64,000 nt of DNA. Source: Halosimplex salinum (GTDB lineage Archaea > Halobacteriota > Halobacteria > Halobacteriales > Haloarculaceae). Positions 17,955 through 25,886 of this stretch are shown here, piece after piece (position 1 is the first letter of the stretch; the number at the start of each line of letters is the position of its first letter). The DNA lies in the NCBI RefSeq assembly GCF_003730195.1, contig NZ_QWGG01000001.1, positions 124,001 through 188,000 of the forward strand, read 5' to 3'. The translations under genes were made by a program, and so were the position numbers. A model generated the notes under the pieces. That model worked only from the letters and a program-made list of their open reading frames with translations, was not told the origin of the DNA and ran no database searches.

Positions 17955-18407
17955 TCACCCGCCCTGGACGTGTTCGTTTCGCACGTCCCGCAGCACTTCG
18001 CGGGCGTGCCCTTCCGGGTCGGCCAGGTCGGGGTCGTACACCGCCGTCACTTCGCCGTCTGCGAGGACGAAGGTGCGTCGCGTGGTGCGGCCGTCGCTGG
18101 TGTCGAGGCCGAACGCCTCGGCGACCTCGCCGTCGGGGTCGGCCAGCAGGTCGAAGACGATGCCTTCCTCCTCGGCGAAGTCGGCGTGGGTCTCCACGTC
18201 GTCCATCGAGACGCCGTAGACGGTGATCCCGCCCTCGCGGAACTGCGGGAGGGCGCTCTGGAAGTCGTTGGCCTCGACGGTACAGCCGCCGGTGAAGTCT
18301 TTCGGGTAGAAGTAAACCACCGTCGGCTCCGAGAAGTCGGGGGTGACGGTGTCGCCGTACTGGTTCTGCGCGCTGATCTCCGGTGCGGGGTCGCCTGCTT
18401 CGAGCAT
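17955..18407 (-). CDS. bcp: Peroxiredoxin of the Bcp/PrxQ type, single-cysteine
   Basis: A 150-residue thiol peroxidase that reduces hydrogen peroxide and organic hydroperoxides. The peroxidatic site is YFYPKDFTGGCTVEANDF with Cys42; the usual TPGCT is FTGGCT here. The protein has no second cysteine, so it must be a 1-Cys form relying on an external thiol. Later blocks (ITVYGVSMDD, FDLLADPDGEVAEAFG, TFVLADGEV) are standard. It stands alone upstream of the tRNA-Ala region. Confidence 0.85.
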   Translation of the reverse strand: MLEAGDPAPEISAQNQYGDTVTPDFSEPTVVYFYPKDFTGGCTVEANDFQSALPQFREGGITVYGVSMDDVETHADFAEEEGIVFDLLADPDGEVAEAFGLDTSDGRTTRRTFVLADGEVTAVYDPDLADPEGHAREVLRDVRNEHVQGG

Positions 18408-18477
18408 ACCGGCGGGTTAGTTTCTGTGGCGAAAGGAGTTGGGGTGGGGGCAGACAGTGAACGCGGCCTGTGACTTC

Positions 18478-18502
18478 CAGGGTTCGAATCCCGGCTCGAA
18501 CA
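18478..18502 (+). other. tRNA T-arm/3'-end-like fragment
   Basis: The stretch GGGTTCGAATCCC followed by GGCTCGAACA looks like a tRNA T-arm and acceptor 3' strand (G53 T T C R A N Y C61 pattern). No matching acceptor 5' strand, D-arm or paired anticodon stem is found upstream, so it is not a full tRNA. It may be a leftover 3' end such as those created when integrating elements use a tRNA gene as attachment site. Confidence 0.5.
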
Positions 18503-18524
18503 GCACTACGGCCCGGCTCACGAA

Positions 18525-18552
18525 GGCGAGCACACGCGAAGCGGTGCTCGCC
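18525..18552. terminator. Perfect 9-bp hairpin downstream of tRNA-Ala
   Basis: GGCGAGCAC (18525-18533) pairs perfectly with GTGCTCGCC (18544-18552) around a 10-nt loop. It lies about 24 bp beyond the 3' end of the minus-strand tRNA-Ala and could help terminate or process that transcript. Confidence 0.45.
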
Positions 18553-18575
18553 GAGAAGTTCGCCGGAGAAGATAG

Positions 18576-18647
18576 TGGACTCGCCGGGATTTGAACCCGG
18601 GGCCTTCCCCGTGCCAGGGGGATGATCTACCACTGATCTACGAGCCC
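18576..18647 (-). tRNA. tRNA-Ala (anticodon GGC)
   Basis: A 72-nt tRNA on the minus strand. The acceptor strands GGGCTCG and CGAGTCC pair with G3:U70, the identity element of tRNA-Ala, followed by discriminator A. The anticodon arm is TCCCC-CTGGCAC-GGGGA, giving anticodon GGC (reads GCC). The T-arm is CCGGGTTCAAATCCCGG and the D-arm contains GTGGTA. No intron is seen and CCA is not encoded. A TATA-like box lies about 27-36 bp upstream. Confidence 0.95.
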
Positions 18648-18673
18648 GCACGCAAATTCAGGTAGCCGGGGAC

Positions 18674-18683
18674 ATTTCATAAA
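18674..18683 (-). promoter_or_regulatory. TATA box of tRNA-Ala
   Basis: Read on the minus strand the sequence is TTTATGAAAT, 27-36 bp upstream of the tRNA 5' end. Spacing and composition fit an archaeal TBP site. Confidence 0.6.
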
Positions 18684-18778
18684 CCCATCGAAGCGAAGAA
18701 AGGCGCGTCAGCGAGTACCACGCCGAATGTCAGTCGACCGACGGTGCGAATATCAAACGCTGTAATCTCGGACCAACG

Positions 18779-18787
18779 GATATAAGG
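18779..18787 (+). promoter_or_regulatory. TATA box of the pilin-like operon
   Basis: GATATAAGG lies in an otherwise GC-rich stretch 88 bp before the first pilin-like ORF. A start about 25 bp downstream would give a leader near 65 nt. Confidence 0.6.
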
Positions 18788-18874
18788 GGGTACGTCGTTG
18801 CTCGGGGCAAGGCACGGTCGGGGCGCCGTCAGGGGGACCACGGGCGGCGTCGACGGCCACCGTCAGAACATACG

Positions 18875-19468
18875 ATGCAAGGGAACGGACCGGGAATCGG
18901 GTCCGCGGGGGACGCGGACCGACGCACGGCGAGTCGTGAGCGACGCGGTCAGACCACGCTGGATTTCGCCATCGGGATGAGTATCTTCCTGCTGGCGTTG
19001 ACGTTCGTCCTCGCGTTCGTCCCGGGGATGCTGGAGCCGTTCTCGGGCGGCGCGCAGACGGAGACACCGGCGGTCAACCGCGTCGCGGACGACCTGACGC
19101 AAGGGACGCTGAGCGACGCGAGTACGCCGTACGTGCTCGACGGAGAGTGTACGGCAGAGCTGTTCACCACGGGTGTGCCGGCAGCCTGTCAGTACGACGG
19201 GACGACGCTCGCCGACAGAGTGGGGATACGCGACTACGCGCCGGTGAACGTCACGATACGAGGCGACCTCGACGACTCGGGTGAAGATAGCGTGCTCTGC
19301 TGGGACGCAAGCGCGTCGCCGCCGACGCTCGTCGAGAAGTCGGGCGGTTGCGGGACGGTGCTCTCGGGCGGATCGAAGCCCTCCGGGGGCGGCGGGAAGA
19401 CGGTCAGCGCACAGCGGGTCGCGCTGCTCGACGGGGAGGACGTGACCGTGGAGGTGGTGATGTGGTGA
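18875..19468 (+). CDS. Pilin-like membrane-anchored protein 1 of six
   Basis: A 197-residue protein. After a basic N-terminus comes RRGQTTLDFAIG followed by a strongly hydrophobic helix (residues about 36-52), the layout of an archaeal class III prepilin signal cut between G and Q by PibD. The extracellular part has four cysteines (GEC, AAC, LCW, GGC) that could form disulfides and one NVT sequon. It is the first gene of a run of six similar proteins with overlapping starts, likely minor pilins or pilus accessory proteins for PilB3/PilC3. Confidence 0.7.
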   Translation: MQGNGPGIGSAGDADRRTASRERRGQTTLDFAIGMSIFLLALTFVLAFVPGMLEPFSGGAQTETPAVNRVADDLTQGTLSDASTPYVLDGECTAELFTTGVPAACQYDGTTLADRVGIRDYAPVNVTIRGDLDDSGEDSVLCWDASASPPTLVEKSGGCGTVLSGGSKPSGGGGKTVSAQRVALLDGEDVTVEVVMW

Positions 19469-20121
19469 GCGCTCGTCGCCCGCCGCGCGGGCGGTCGGGT
19501 GAAGGAGACACTCAGCGACCCGCCGGAGCGGCGACTGACCGGGGGCAAGCGCACACGCTGGAGGGAGTGGTCGCGGGGCTCATTCTGCTGTCCGCGGTCG
19601 TGTTCGCGCTGGAGATGACGGCGGTGACGCCGCTGTCGGCGAGTACGTCGAGCCAGCACATCGAGAACCAGCAGGAATCGACTGCCCGGGGGGTCCTCGC
19701 GAGCGCGGCGGAGACGGGCGCACTGGAGCGGGCGCTGCTCTCGTGGAACGCCTCGAGCGAGCAGTTCTACAACACGAGCAGACTGGGCTACTTCACGAGC
19801 GACGCGCCACCGAACGAGTTCGGACGGATGCTGAACCGGTCGTTCAATCGCGGCGGTGTGGCGTACAACGTCTACCTCCGGTACCAGGGCGCCGGCGGGG
19901 CCCCGGACACCCGACAGTACGTCTACCAGGGTCGGCCGAGCGACAACTCGGTCCAGGCGACGTGGACGCTCGCGCTCGCCGAGAACGACGAGATCCACGA
20001 CTACGAGGAGGCCCCGACCGGGACGGAGATCAGCGACGAACCGACGTTCTTCGCGCCGCCGGCGTCCGACTCGTCGGTGTACAACGTGGTCCGCGTGGAG
20101 GTGGTCGTGTGGCGGATCTGA
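19465..20121 (+). CDS. Pilin-like membrane-anchored protein 2
   Basis: A 218-residue protein starting at a GTG that overlaps the previous stop (GTGA). The N-terminus is basic, then DRGQAHTLEGVVAGLILLSA forms a prepilin-type cleavage site and hydrophobic helix. The outer domain carries several sequons (NAS, NTS, NRS) and a C-terminal hydrophobic strand VVRVEVVVWRI, a pattern shared with gene 1 (VTVEVVMW). The overlap indicates translational coupling in a single operon. Confidence 0.7.
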   Translation: MSARRPPRGRSGEGDTQRPAGAATDRGQAHTLEGVVAGLILLSAVVFALEMTAVTPLSASTSSQHIENQQESTARGVLASAAETGALERALLSWNASSEQFYNTSRLGYFTSDAPPNEFGRMLNRSFNRGGVAYNVYLRYQGAGGAPDTRQYVYQGRPSDNSVQATWTLALAENDEIHDYEEAPTGTEISDEPTFFAPPASDSSVYNVVRVEVVVWRI

Positions 20122-21056
20122 GGCCGTTCGGGCACGGTGACGCTCGCGGCGACCGCCGCGCGGGCGGTCCGGGGCGGTCGGACCGGGCGCAGATCATCCT
20201 CGTCGGCGCGTTCGCGCTGGCGGTGGTGTTCGTCGCGCTGGCGCTGGTGATGAACGCGGCCATCTACACGGAGAACCTCGCGACGCGCAGCGAGACGGCG
20301 GGGACGGCGGACGCCCACGCCTTCCAGCGGGCGACGTCGACGACCGCCGAGGACGCGTTCCGGTACGCCCACGAGGTCAACGACAGCGACCACGCCGGTC
20401 TCGAGAAGAACGTCACGCAGGCGATGACGGCCTACTACAACGTGACGCGGACCCAGCAGGCCACGAACGGCCGGCTGACGGACGTGACCGTCTCGTCGAC
20501 GACTCGCGGGACGAATATCTCGGACGACTCCGGCGACTTCCAGAGCGAGTTCGACGACGACGACTGGACGCTAGCGAACGGCGTCTCGGACACCCGCCGG
20601 TTCCGGGTGGACGTGGACAACTGGAACGGGCCGGTCGACGAGGAGTTCCGCGTCGTCGCGGGGGACGTGACGAACTGGTATCTCAACGTCTCCTACGACG
20701 GGACCGACTACGAGATCGGCGTCAACGACTCGGGCGTCTACGACACGTGTGCCACGACGGGGACGGCGGCCATCTCCATCGACTTCTCCGACGGGACGGT
20801 CAACGGGAGTCCGTGCTCGGCGCTGGACCTGCACGAGGTGTCCGGCTCCTACGACCTGCAGTTCGAGAACGGGTCGGTCGCCTCCGGCGAGTACTCGGTG
20901 ATAGTCGACGCCGAGGAGAGCTACGGGTCGGCCGACTCCGACGACCCGACGACCGAGGACGTGCTCTACTCGATGGAGGTCGACCTGGCGTACTGGACGC
21001 CGGAACTGCGCTACGAGTCGACGATTCGGGTCGCCCCGGGTGAGTACGATGGGTAG
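20109..21056 (+). CDS. Pilin-like membrane-anchored protein 3
   Basis: A 315-residue protein. The GTG at 20109 overlaps the previous gene by 13 bp and is preferred over the much longer open frame, which would be antisense-like filler. Residues about 24-52 (SDRAQIILVGAFALAVVFVALALVMNAAIY) form the prepilin-like site and hydrophobic anchor. The ectodomain is acidic, has many NxT/S sequons and two cysteines (DTC, SPC), and ends in a beta pattern (YESTIRVAPGEYDG). Likely a surface or pilus-associated protein. Confidence 0.68.
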   Translation: MADLRPFGHGDARGDRRAGGPGRSDRAQIILVGAFALAVVFVALALVMNAAIYTENLATRSETAGTADAHAFQRATSTTAEDAFRYAHEVNDSDHAGLEKNVTQAMTAYYNVTRTQQATNGRLTDVTVSSTTRGTNISDDSGDFQSEFDDDDWTLANGVSDTRRFRVDVDNWNGPVDEEFRVVAGDVTNWYLNVSYDGTDYEIGVNDSGVYDTCATTGTAAISIDFSDGTVNGSPCSALDLHEVSGSYDLQFENGSVASGEYSVIVDAEESYGSADSDDPTTEDVLYSMEVDLAYWTPELRYESTIRVAPGEYDG

Positions 21057-21573
21057 CCCGCCGCCGCGCCGTCGCGGACGGGAGACCTCGTCCGGCGGAG
21101 GGGCCCTCACCGTGACCGGGGACCTCGGCGGTGCCGTTCGGGGGCAGTCGACCGCCCTCGAATACACGCTCTCGCTGGCGGTCGCCTCGCTCGTGATCAC
21201 CGGCCTCCTGATGGCCGCGGGTGACTTCGTGACAGACCAGCGACGGGACGTCGTCAGGACGGAACTGGGCGTGGTCGGGGAGCAACTGGCCGGGGAGGTC
21301 AGCGCTGCCGACAGGCTCGTCCGGGCGGGCGAACCCACTGGCCGGTTCTCGGCCAACGCGTCGCTTCCATCGACGGTCGCCGGGGCGGGGTACAACATCG
21401 AGATCGGGAACGCGGGCTCGAGCGAGTGGCTGAACCTCTCGGCGTCCGATCCCGACGTGTCGGTCGAGATCCGACTGGAGACGGAGACGGACCTGAAGAC
21501 CGACAGGATCCAGGGCGGCCGGGTTTCGGTCGTCTACGACCCGAGCGCGAACCGTCTGGAGGTGCGCGGATGA
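21049..21573 (+). CDS. Pilin-like membrane-anchored protein 4
   Basis: A 174-residue protein overlapping gene 3 by 8 bp. Residues about 30-58 hold AVRGQSTALEYTLSLAVASLVITGLLMAAG, again RG/Q followed by a hydrophobic helix. The remaining part is a short beta-rich domain with DPDVSVEIRLETE and VSVVYDPSANRLEV. Its stop overlaps the next ATG. Confidence 0.68.
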   Translation: MGSPPPRRRGRETSSGGGALTVTGDLGGAVRGQSTALEYTLSLAVASLVITGLLMAAGDFVTDQRRDVVRTELGVVGEQLAGEVSAADRLVRAGEPTGRFSANASLPSTVAGAGYNIEIGNAGSSEWLNLSASDPDVSVEIRLETETDLKTDRIQGGRVSVVYDPSANRLEVRG

Positions 21574-22370
21574 GAGACCACAGTCCGGTGGGCGCGCCGC
21601 GCGGGTCCGGCGACTCCTCGGCGGAGCGCGCGGTCAGCGACCTGATCGGGTTCGTGCTGGTCTTCTCGCTGATCGCGGCGGTCGTCGCGGTCGTCTCGCT
21701 GGCAGGACTCAGTTCGCTCGAGGGGGCTCGCGACGCCCAGCAGACGAACAACGCGGAGCGGGCGATGGAGGTGCTCTCCGACAACATGGCGGACGTGACC
21801 GAGCGAGGTGCGCCGAGTCGCGCGACGGAGATCAGCCTCGCGGACGCGTCGCTGTACATGGACGACCCGACGCTGATCGAGGTCAGTGACCCCGACAACG
21901 GCGATCCCTCCTTCATGACCACGCGCGTGTTCAAGGTCCGTCCGATCGTCTACCGGGACCAGGGCGCCGAACTGGTGTACGCCAACGGCGCGGTGTTCCG
22001 CGTCGAAGACGACGGCGGAGTCGTCCTCAGGTCCTGGGAGCCGGTGCTCGACGAGGACCGGACGATGATCCCGATCATCAACACCGCCTCCTCGACAAGC
22101 GGCCCCCAGTCGATCAAGAGCTCGACGGTGCTGGTGCGCGCGAACGCCTACCAGCGCGTCGTGCCGCTGGCCGACGATACGGGCGTCTACGACGACGTCT
22201 GGATCAACGTCACCTCTCCCCGGCGGGACCTCTGGAAGCGGATGCTCGAGGCCGACGACGACCTCGAGTGCTCGACGGCCGGCCCCGAACGCATCGAGTG
22301 CGAACTCCAGTACACGCCCGACCGGATCTACGTCGTCGACACCCGGATCTCGGTCGCACTCAAACCCTGA
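21570..22370 (+). CDS. Pilin-like membrane-anchored protein 5
   Basis: A 266-residue protein with the N-terminal motif SSAERAVSDLIGFVLVFSLIAAVVAVVSLAGL, close to the archaeal pilin consensus (RAVSxxIGxxL). The outer domain contains FKVRPIVYRDQGAELVYANGAVFR and a pair of cysteines near the C-terminus (ECSTAGPERIECE). It is clearly related to the sixth gene, although longer N-terminal sequence precedes the motif. It starts by ATGA overlap with gene 4. Confidence 0.7.
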   Translation: MRDHSPVGAPRGSGDSSAERAVSDLIGFVLVFSLIAAVVAVVSLAGLSSLEGARDAQQTNNAERAMEVLSDNMADVTERGAPSRATEISLADASLYMDDPTLIEVSDPDNGDPSFMTTRVFKVRPIVYRDQGAELVYANGAVFRVEDDGGVVLRSWEPVLDEDRTMIPIINTASSTSGPQSIKSSTVLVRANAYQRVVPLADDTGVYDDVWINVTSPRRDLWKRMLEADDDLECSTAGPERIECELQYTPDRIYVVDTRISVALKP

Positions 22371-22558
22371 CACCATGATGGCTCGACTCACACCCGCACG
22401 ACCCCTCGTCTCCGACGTTATCGCACGTGGTATCGGCCGACGGAATGCACGAGCGCGCCGAAATCGGCGTCTCGGAACCAGCTGTCCGGTTCCGTTCCTG
22501 GAACTGATAAACGGAGGTGCCGGTTTATTCGGTGTGAGGGCGAAGGGGGTGACGAGCG

Positions 22559-23950
22559 ATGAGTGAGGAACGCGGCGTGAGTAGCGTGCTGGGGATCGTG
22601 TTGCTGTTCGCGATCGTCGTCGGCGGGACGGCTGTCGTCGTGAGCGTCGGAGCGACGGCGCTGGACGACACGCGCGGACAGCTCGACACGGGGCGGGCGG
22701 AGAAGGCGCTGACGCAGTTCGACTCGCGGAGCGCGATGGTCGCGCTGGGCGGGACGAGCAGACAGGGCGTCCAGTTGACGGCCCGTGGCAGCGACGGGTA
22801 CTCGGTCGACGATTCGCGGGGCTGGATGAACGTCTCCTACACCGACACGGTCGACGACGAGACGGAGACGGTGGTCAACGTCACGCTCGGGTCGGTCCTC
22901 TACGAGAACGGCGAGGAGGCGATCGCCTACCAGGGCGGTGGCGTCTGGAAGCGGACCGAATCGGGGGCGACGATGCTCTCGCCGCCGGAGTTTCACTTCC
23001 GGTCGGCGACGCTGACACTGCCGATCATCACCGTGGGCGGCGGGCCGACGCTCGGCTCCTCGGCGACGGTCGAGAAGGGCGCTCCGATGTCTATCGAGTA
23101 TCCGAACCGGAAGTCGAACGCCGAGTTCGTCAATCCGCTGGAGAACGGGCGCGTCAACGTCACCGTCCACAGCGAGTACTACGCGGCGTGGGGGCGCTAC
23201 TTCGAACAGCGAACGAGCGGGAACGTGACGTTCGACGACGCGAACGAGACGGCCCGTATCGAACTGGTCGTCCCGTTCAACGAGGACTTCGACGACGTGG
23301 TGGCGACGACGGCGCAGGCGGGCGTCACCGTCAACGGGAACGACCCGAAGCCGTCGCCCCACGAGACGGGCGTGGCCTACCCGCTCGCGGACACCCGGAT
23401 CGAGGACAAGATCGACTTCTGTGAGAACGACCCGTCGAACTGTGACACGAGCACGGCGCTCACCAGCATCGGGACGGACGGCGTCTACTACGTCGACGGG
23501 GACTACAGCGGCGGTCTCGACGTGAACACCAACGACGGCAACGTCACCATCGTCGTCGACGGGCAGTTCGAACCCACGTCCGTCTCGGTCGACGGTCCGA
23601 ACTCGACGCAGGTGCTCGTCCGGGACGACGTGGCGATCAGTGATACGCTCGACGGGAGCTACTCGCCCGGGCAGTTCTCTATCGTCATGCACTCCAGCGG
23701 GGAGTTCGACATGAACGGGAACTCGAAGCTGTCGGCGTTCGTCTACGCGCCGGGGTCGACGTGTGACCTGAACGGGAACGCCTACATCGTCGGCGGCATC
23801 GTCTGCGATACCATCGACATCAACGGCAACCCCAACGACTTCACGTACGACAACTCCGTCGAGGACGTCGACCTCCAGCTCGACGGCGACATCACGAAAC
23901 TCACCTACCTCCACGTGACTGTCAACCCGATAAACGTCACCAGTCGGTGA
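22559..23950 (+). CDS. Pilin-like membrane-anchored protein 6 (large)
   Basis: A 463-residue protein with an N-terminus of archaeal pilin type, MSEERGVSSVLGIVLLFAIVVGGTAVVVS, in which ERG/VSS fits PibD cleavage. The ectodomain includes sequons (NVS, NVT, NET, NST) and a C-terminal repetitive right-handed-beta-type stretch (FDMNGNSKLSAFVYAPGSTCDLNGNAYIVGGIVCDTIDINGN) that looks like a polymer-forming or beta-helix region. It is separated from gene 5 by 188 bp, which may contain its own promoter (AT-rich GATAAACGG / TTTATTCGG). Confidence 0.7.
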   Translation: MSEERGVSSVLGIVLLFAIVVGGTAVVVSVGATALDDTRGQLDTGRAEKALTQFDSRSAMVALGGTSRQGVQLTARGSDGYSVDDSRGWMNVSYTDTVDDETETVVNVTLGSVLYENGEEAIAYQGGGVWKRTESGATMLSPPEFHFRSATLTLPIITVGGGPTLGSSATVEKGAPMSIEYPNRKSNAEFVNPLENGRVNVTVHSEYYAAWGRYFEQRTSGNVTFDDANETARIELVVPFNEDFDDVVATTAQAGVTVNGNDPKPSPHETGVAYPLADTRIEDKIDFCENDPSNCDTSTALTSIGTDGVYYVDGDYSGGLDVNTNDGNVTIVVDGQFEPTSVSVDGPNSTQVLVRDDVAISDTLDGSYSPGQFSIVMHSSGEFDMNGNSKLSAFVYAPGSTCDLNGNAYIVGGIVCDTIDINGNPNDFTYDNSVEDVDLQLDGDITKLTYLHVTVNPINVTSR

Positions 23951-24020
23951 CGGCGGGGTAACGCGGCCGCGGGGCCCCGTCCTGCCGGCGCCGCGTCGGC
24001 GGCTCGGACGATGGAAACTG

Positions 24021-24236
24021 TTTAGTGTGCCAGACGGCACTCTCCGGTGGGAACGCACGACCGCAAATCTGACTCGTCGCGCGATTGCGCGCTCGCGGTT
24101 TCACCGCTCGCGCAATTCGAGGCCTCTTTCGATGCCTCGCGCGACTCGGGATTGCGGCCGTGTTCGCGCCGATCTGCGGGTGCGCATCGCGCACCCCGCC
24201 ACGGCGCACACACGCACTGCGCGGTCTCACGACCGC
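24021..24236 (+). promoter_or_regulatory. Promoter and hairpin-rich leader of the rpsO operon
   Basis: A weak TATA-like TTTAGTG starts at 24021. Downstream of it are three hairpins: ATTGCGC/GCGCAAT (24084-24090 with 24110-24116) enclosing GCGGT/ACCGC (24095-24099, 24103-24107); GGGTGCGC/GCGCACCC (24178-24185, 24189-24196); and GCGGTC/GACCGC (24221-24226, 24231-24236). A leader of some 220 nt is unusual in haloarchaea, where many mRNAs are leaderless, and could mediate ribosomal-protein feedback; that is inference. Confidence 0.45.
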
Positions 24237-24269
24237 CGACTAGCGGTCCTCGCGTTCCAACTCAGAGAC

Positions 24270-24734
24270 ATGGCACGAATGCACACACGCCGTCGCGGCT
24301 CGTCCGGTTCGGACAAGCCGGCGGCAGACGAACCCCCGGAGTGGAGTGACGTAGACGAATCGGAGATCGAGGCTCGCGTCGTCGAGCTGGCCGAACAGGG
24401 CCACAGCCCGAGCCAGATCGGCCTGAAGCTCCGCGACGAAGGCGTCAACGGGACGCCCGTCCCGGACGTCTCGCTGGCCACCGGCAAGAAGGTCACCGAG
24501 ATCCTAGAAGAGAACGACGCCGACCCCGAGCTGCCCGAGGACCTCCACAGCCTCCTCGAGCGGGCCGTCCGTCTGCACGAGCACATGGACGAGAACCCGA
24601 CCGACCACCAGAACAAGCGCGCGCTCCAGAACACCGAGTCGAAGATCCGCCGCCTCGCCGACTACTACCGCGGCGACGAGATCGACGAGGAGTTCACCTA
24701 CAGCGCCGACACCGCGGCCGAACTCCTCGAATAG
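24270..24734 (+). CDS. rps15: 30S ribosomal protein S15
   Basis: A 154-residue archaeal S15 (uS15), longer than bacterial S15 by the usual N-terminal extension. It begins MARMHTRRRGSSGSDKP, continues with the archaeal PPEWSDVDESEIEARVVELAEQGHSPSQIGLKLRDE, and the RNA-binding C-terminal core is DHQNKRALQNTESKIRRLADYYR. It binds the central domain of 16S rRNA. First gene of the rps15-recJ-like-pcc1-rps3ae operon; its stop abuts the next ATG with no gap. Confidence 0.95.
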   Translation: MARMHTRRRGSSGSDKPAADEPPEWSDVDESEIEARVVELAEQGHSPSQIGLKLRDEGVNGTPVPDVSLATGKKVTEILEENDADPELPEDLHSLLERAVRLHEHMDENPTDHQNKRALQNTESKIRRLADYYRGDEIDEEFTYSADTAAELLE

Positions 24735-25886
24735 ATGTCCGCCACCGCCCGCTCCGAGGACGCCCCCGCCGCCGGCGAGGTCGCCGGCCGGCTCCGCGAC
24801 GCCGGCTTCGTCCGGTTCGTCGGGGCCGCCACCGGCGACGCGCTGGCCGCCAGCGGCGTCCTCGCGCGGGCGCTGGCCGACCACGACCGACTGTTCCAGG
24901 TCAGTCTCGCGACGCTCCCGGTCGACGCGGAGCGCTCGACCGAGGCCGACCTGACCGTCGCCGTCGGCCGTACCGACCCCACGGCCGACTGTTCGCTGTC
25001 CGGCGGCGCGGAACCCGCGAGCGAGACGGCGTTCGCCGTCGCGCGGGAACTCGGGACCGAGCCCGACCCTGCACTCGCACTCGCCGGCGTGCTCGCCGAC
25101 GGGCGCGCGGCCGGGAGTTCGGTCGCCGACGCCGTCGCGGACGCCGGCATCGACCGCCGTCTCGGCGTGGCCGTCCCGACGACCGACCTCGTCGACGGCC
25201 TCGCTCACTCGACGCTCGTCCACGGCCCGTTCTCGGGCGACACCGGGGCAGTCGCGGACGCGCTCGCGACGCTCGGGTTCGACGCGACCGACGACGGCGT
25301 CGACGCGTCCGAACTCGACGAGCAGGGTCGGCGGCGCGTCGCGTCGCTGGTCTCACTCGCCGTCGCCGGCGACGACGCGTGTCCGGCCCGAGGTGGCGAC
25401 GCGGTCGAACGGATCCTCCGCCCGTACGCGGGCGGCCCGTTCGAAACCGTCGGCGGGTACGCGGACGTGCTCGACGCGGTGGCCCGGGAGGAGCCCGGTA
25501 CCGGCGTCGCGCTCGCTCTCGGTCACGACGTGCGGGCCGCCGCGCTCGACGCGTGGCGCTCGCACGCACAGCGCGCTCACGACGCCGTCGCGGACGCGAC
25601 GACGGGCCGGTACGACGGCCTGTTCGTCGCGCGCGCGGAGACGGAGGACGCGCCCGTCGGGACGATGGCGCGGCTCGTCCACGCCTACCGCTCGCCCGAG
25701 CCCGTGACGCTCGCCGTCACGGACGGCGCGGCGGTCGCAGTGGCCGACGAGCGCGAACTCGGACCGATCGTGACGTCGGCCGCCGAGAGCGTCGACGGCA
25801 CCGCCGCGACGACGCGGACCGGCGGACGGGTGCGCTTCGACGTCGAGACGGGCGCGTTCATCACCGCGTTCAGGGAGGCAGTATGA
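24735..25886 (+). CDS. RecJ-family (DHH superfamily) protein, probably catalytically inactive; RecJ3-like
   Basis: A 383-residue protein that haloarchaeal annotation places in the RecJ family by position and overall pattern. Residues 24-50 (VRFVGAATGDALAASGVLARAL) align with RecJ motif I, but the H-x-D-x-D metal ligands are replaced by ATGDALA. No DHH triplet and no GGGH-like DHHA1 motif are found, in contrast to the intact DHH protein at 30686. This resembles eukaryotic Cdc45, an inactive RecJ that binds GINS and MCM. The gene sits between ribosomal and KEOPS genes with zero spacing to rps15 and an ATGA overlap with pcc1. Family assignment is moderate. Confidence 0.6.
   Translation: MSATARSEDAPAAGEVAGRLRDAGFVRFVGAATGDALAASGVLARALADHDRLFQVSLATLPVDAERSTEADLTVAVGRTDPTADCSLSGGAEPASETAFAVARELGTEPDPALALAGVLADGRAAGSSVADAVADAGIDRRLGVAVPTTDLVDGLAHSTLVHGPFSGDTGAVADALATLGFDATDDGVDASELDEQGRRRVASLVSLAVAGDDACPARGGDAVERILRPYAGGPFETVGGYADVLDAVAREEPGTGVALALGHDVRAAALDAWRSHAQRAHDAVADATTGRYDGLFVARAETEDAPVGTMARLVHAYRSPEPVTLAVTDGAAVAVADERELGPIVTSAAESVDGTAATTRTGGRVRFDVETGAFITAFREAV

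Noticed and set aside
18420-18502. A complete tRNA-His suggested by TGTGA and the T-arm
   Set aside because: The bases around GTG do not form an anticodon stem, and acceptor 5' strand and D-arm are missing. Only a T-arm/3'-end fragment is supported.
22375-22566. A 63-codon frame between pilin-like genes 5 and 6
   Set aside because: It is basic and cysteine-containing with no haloarchaeal profile, and it runs over the promoter-like stretch before gene 6.
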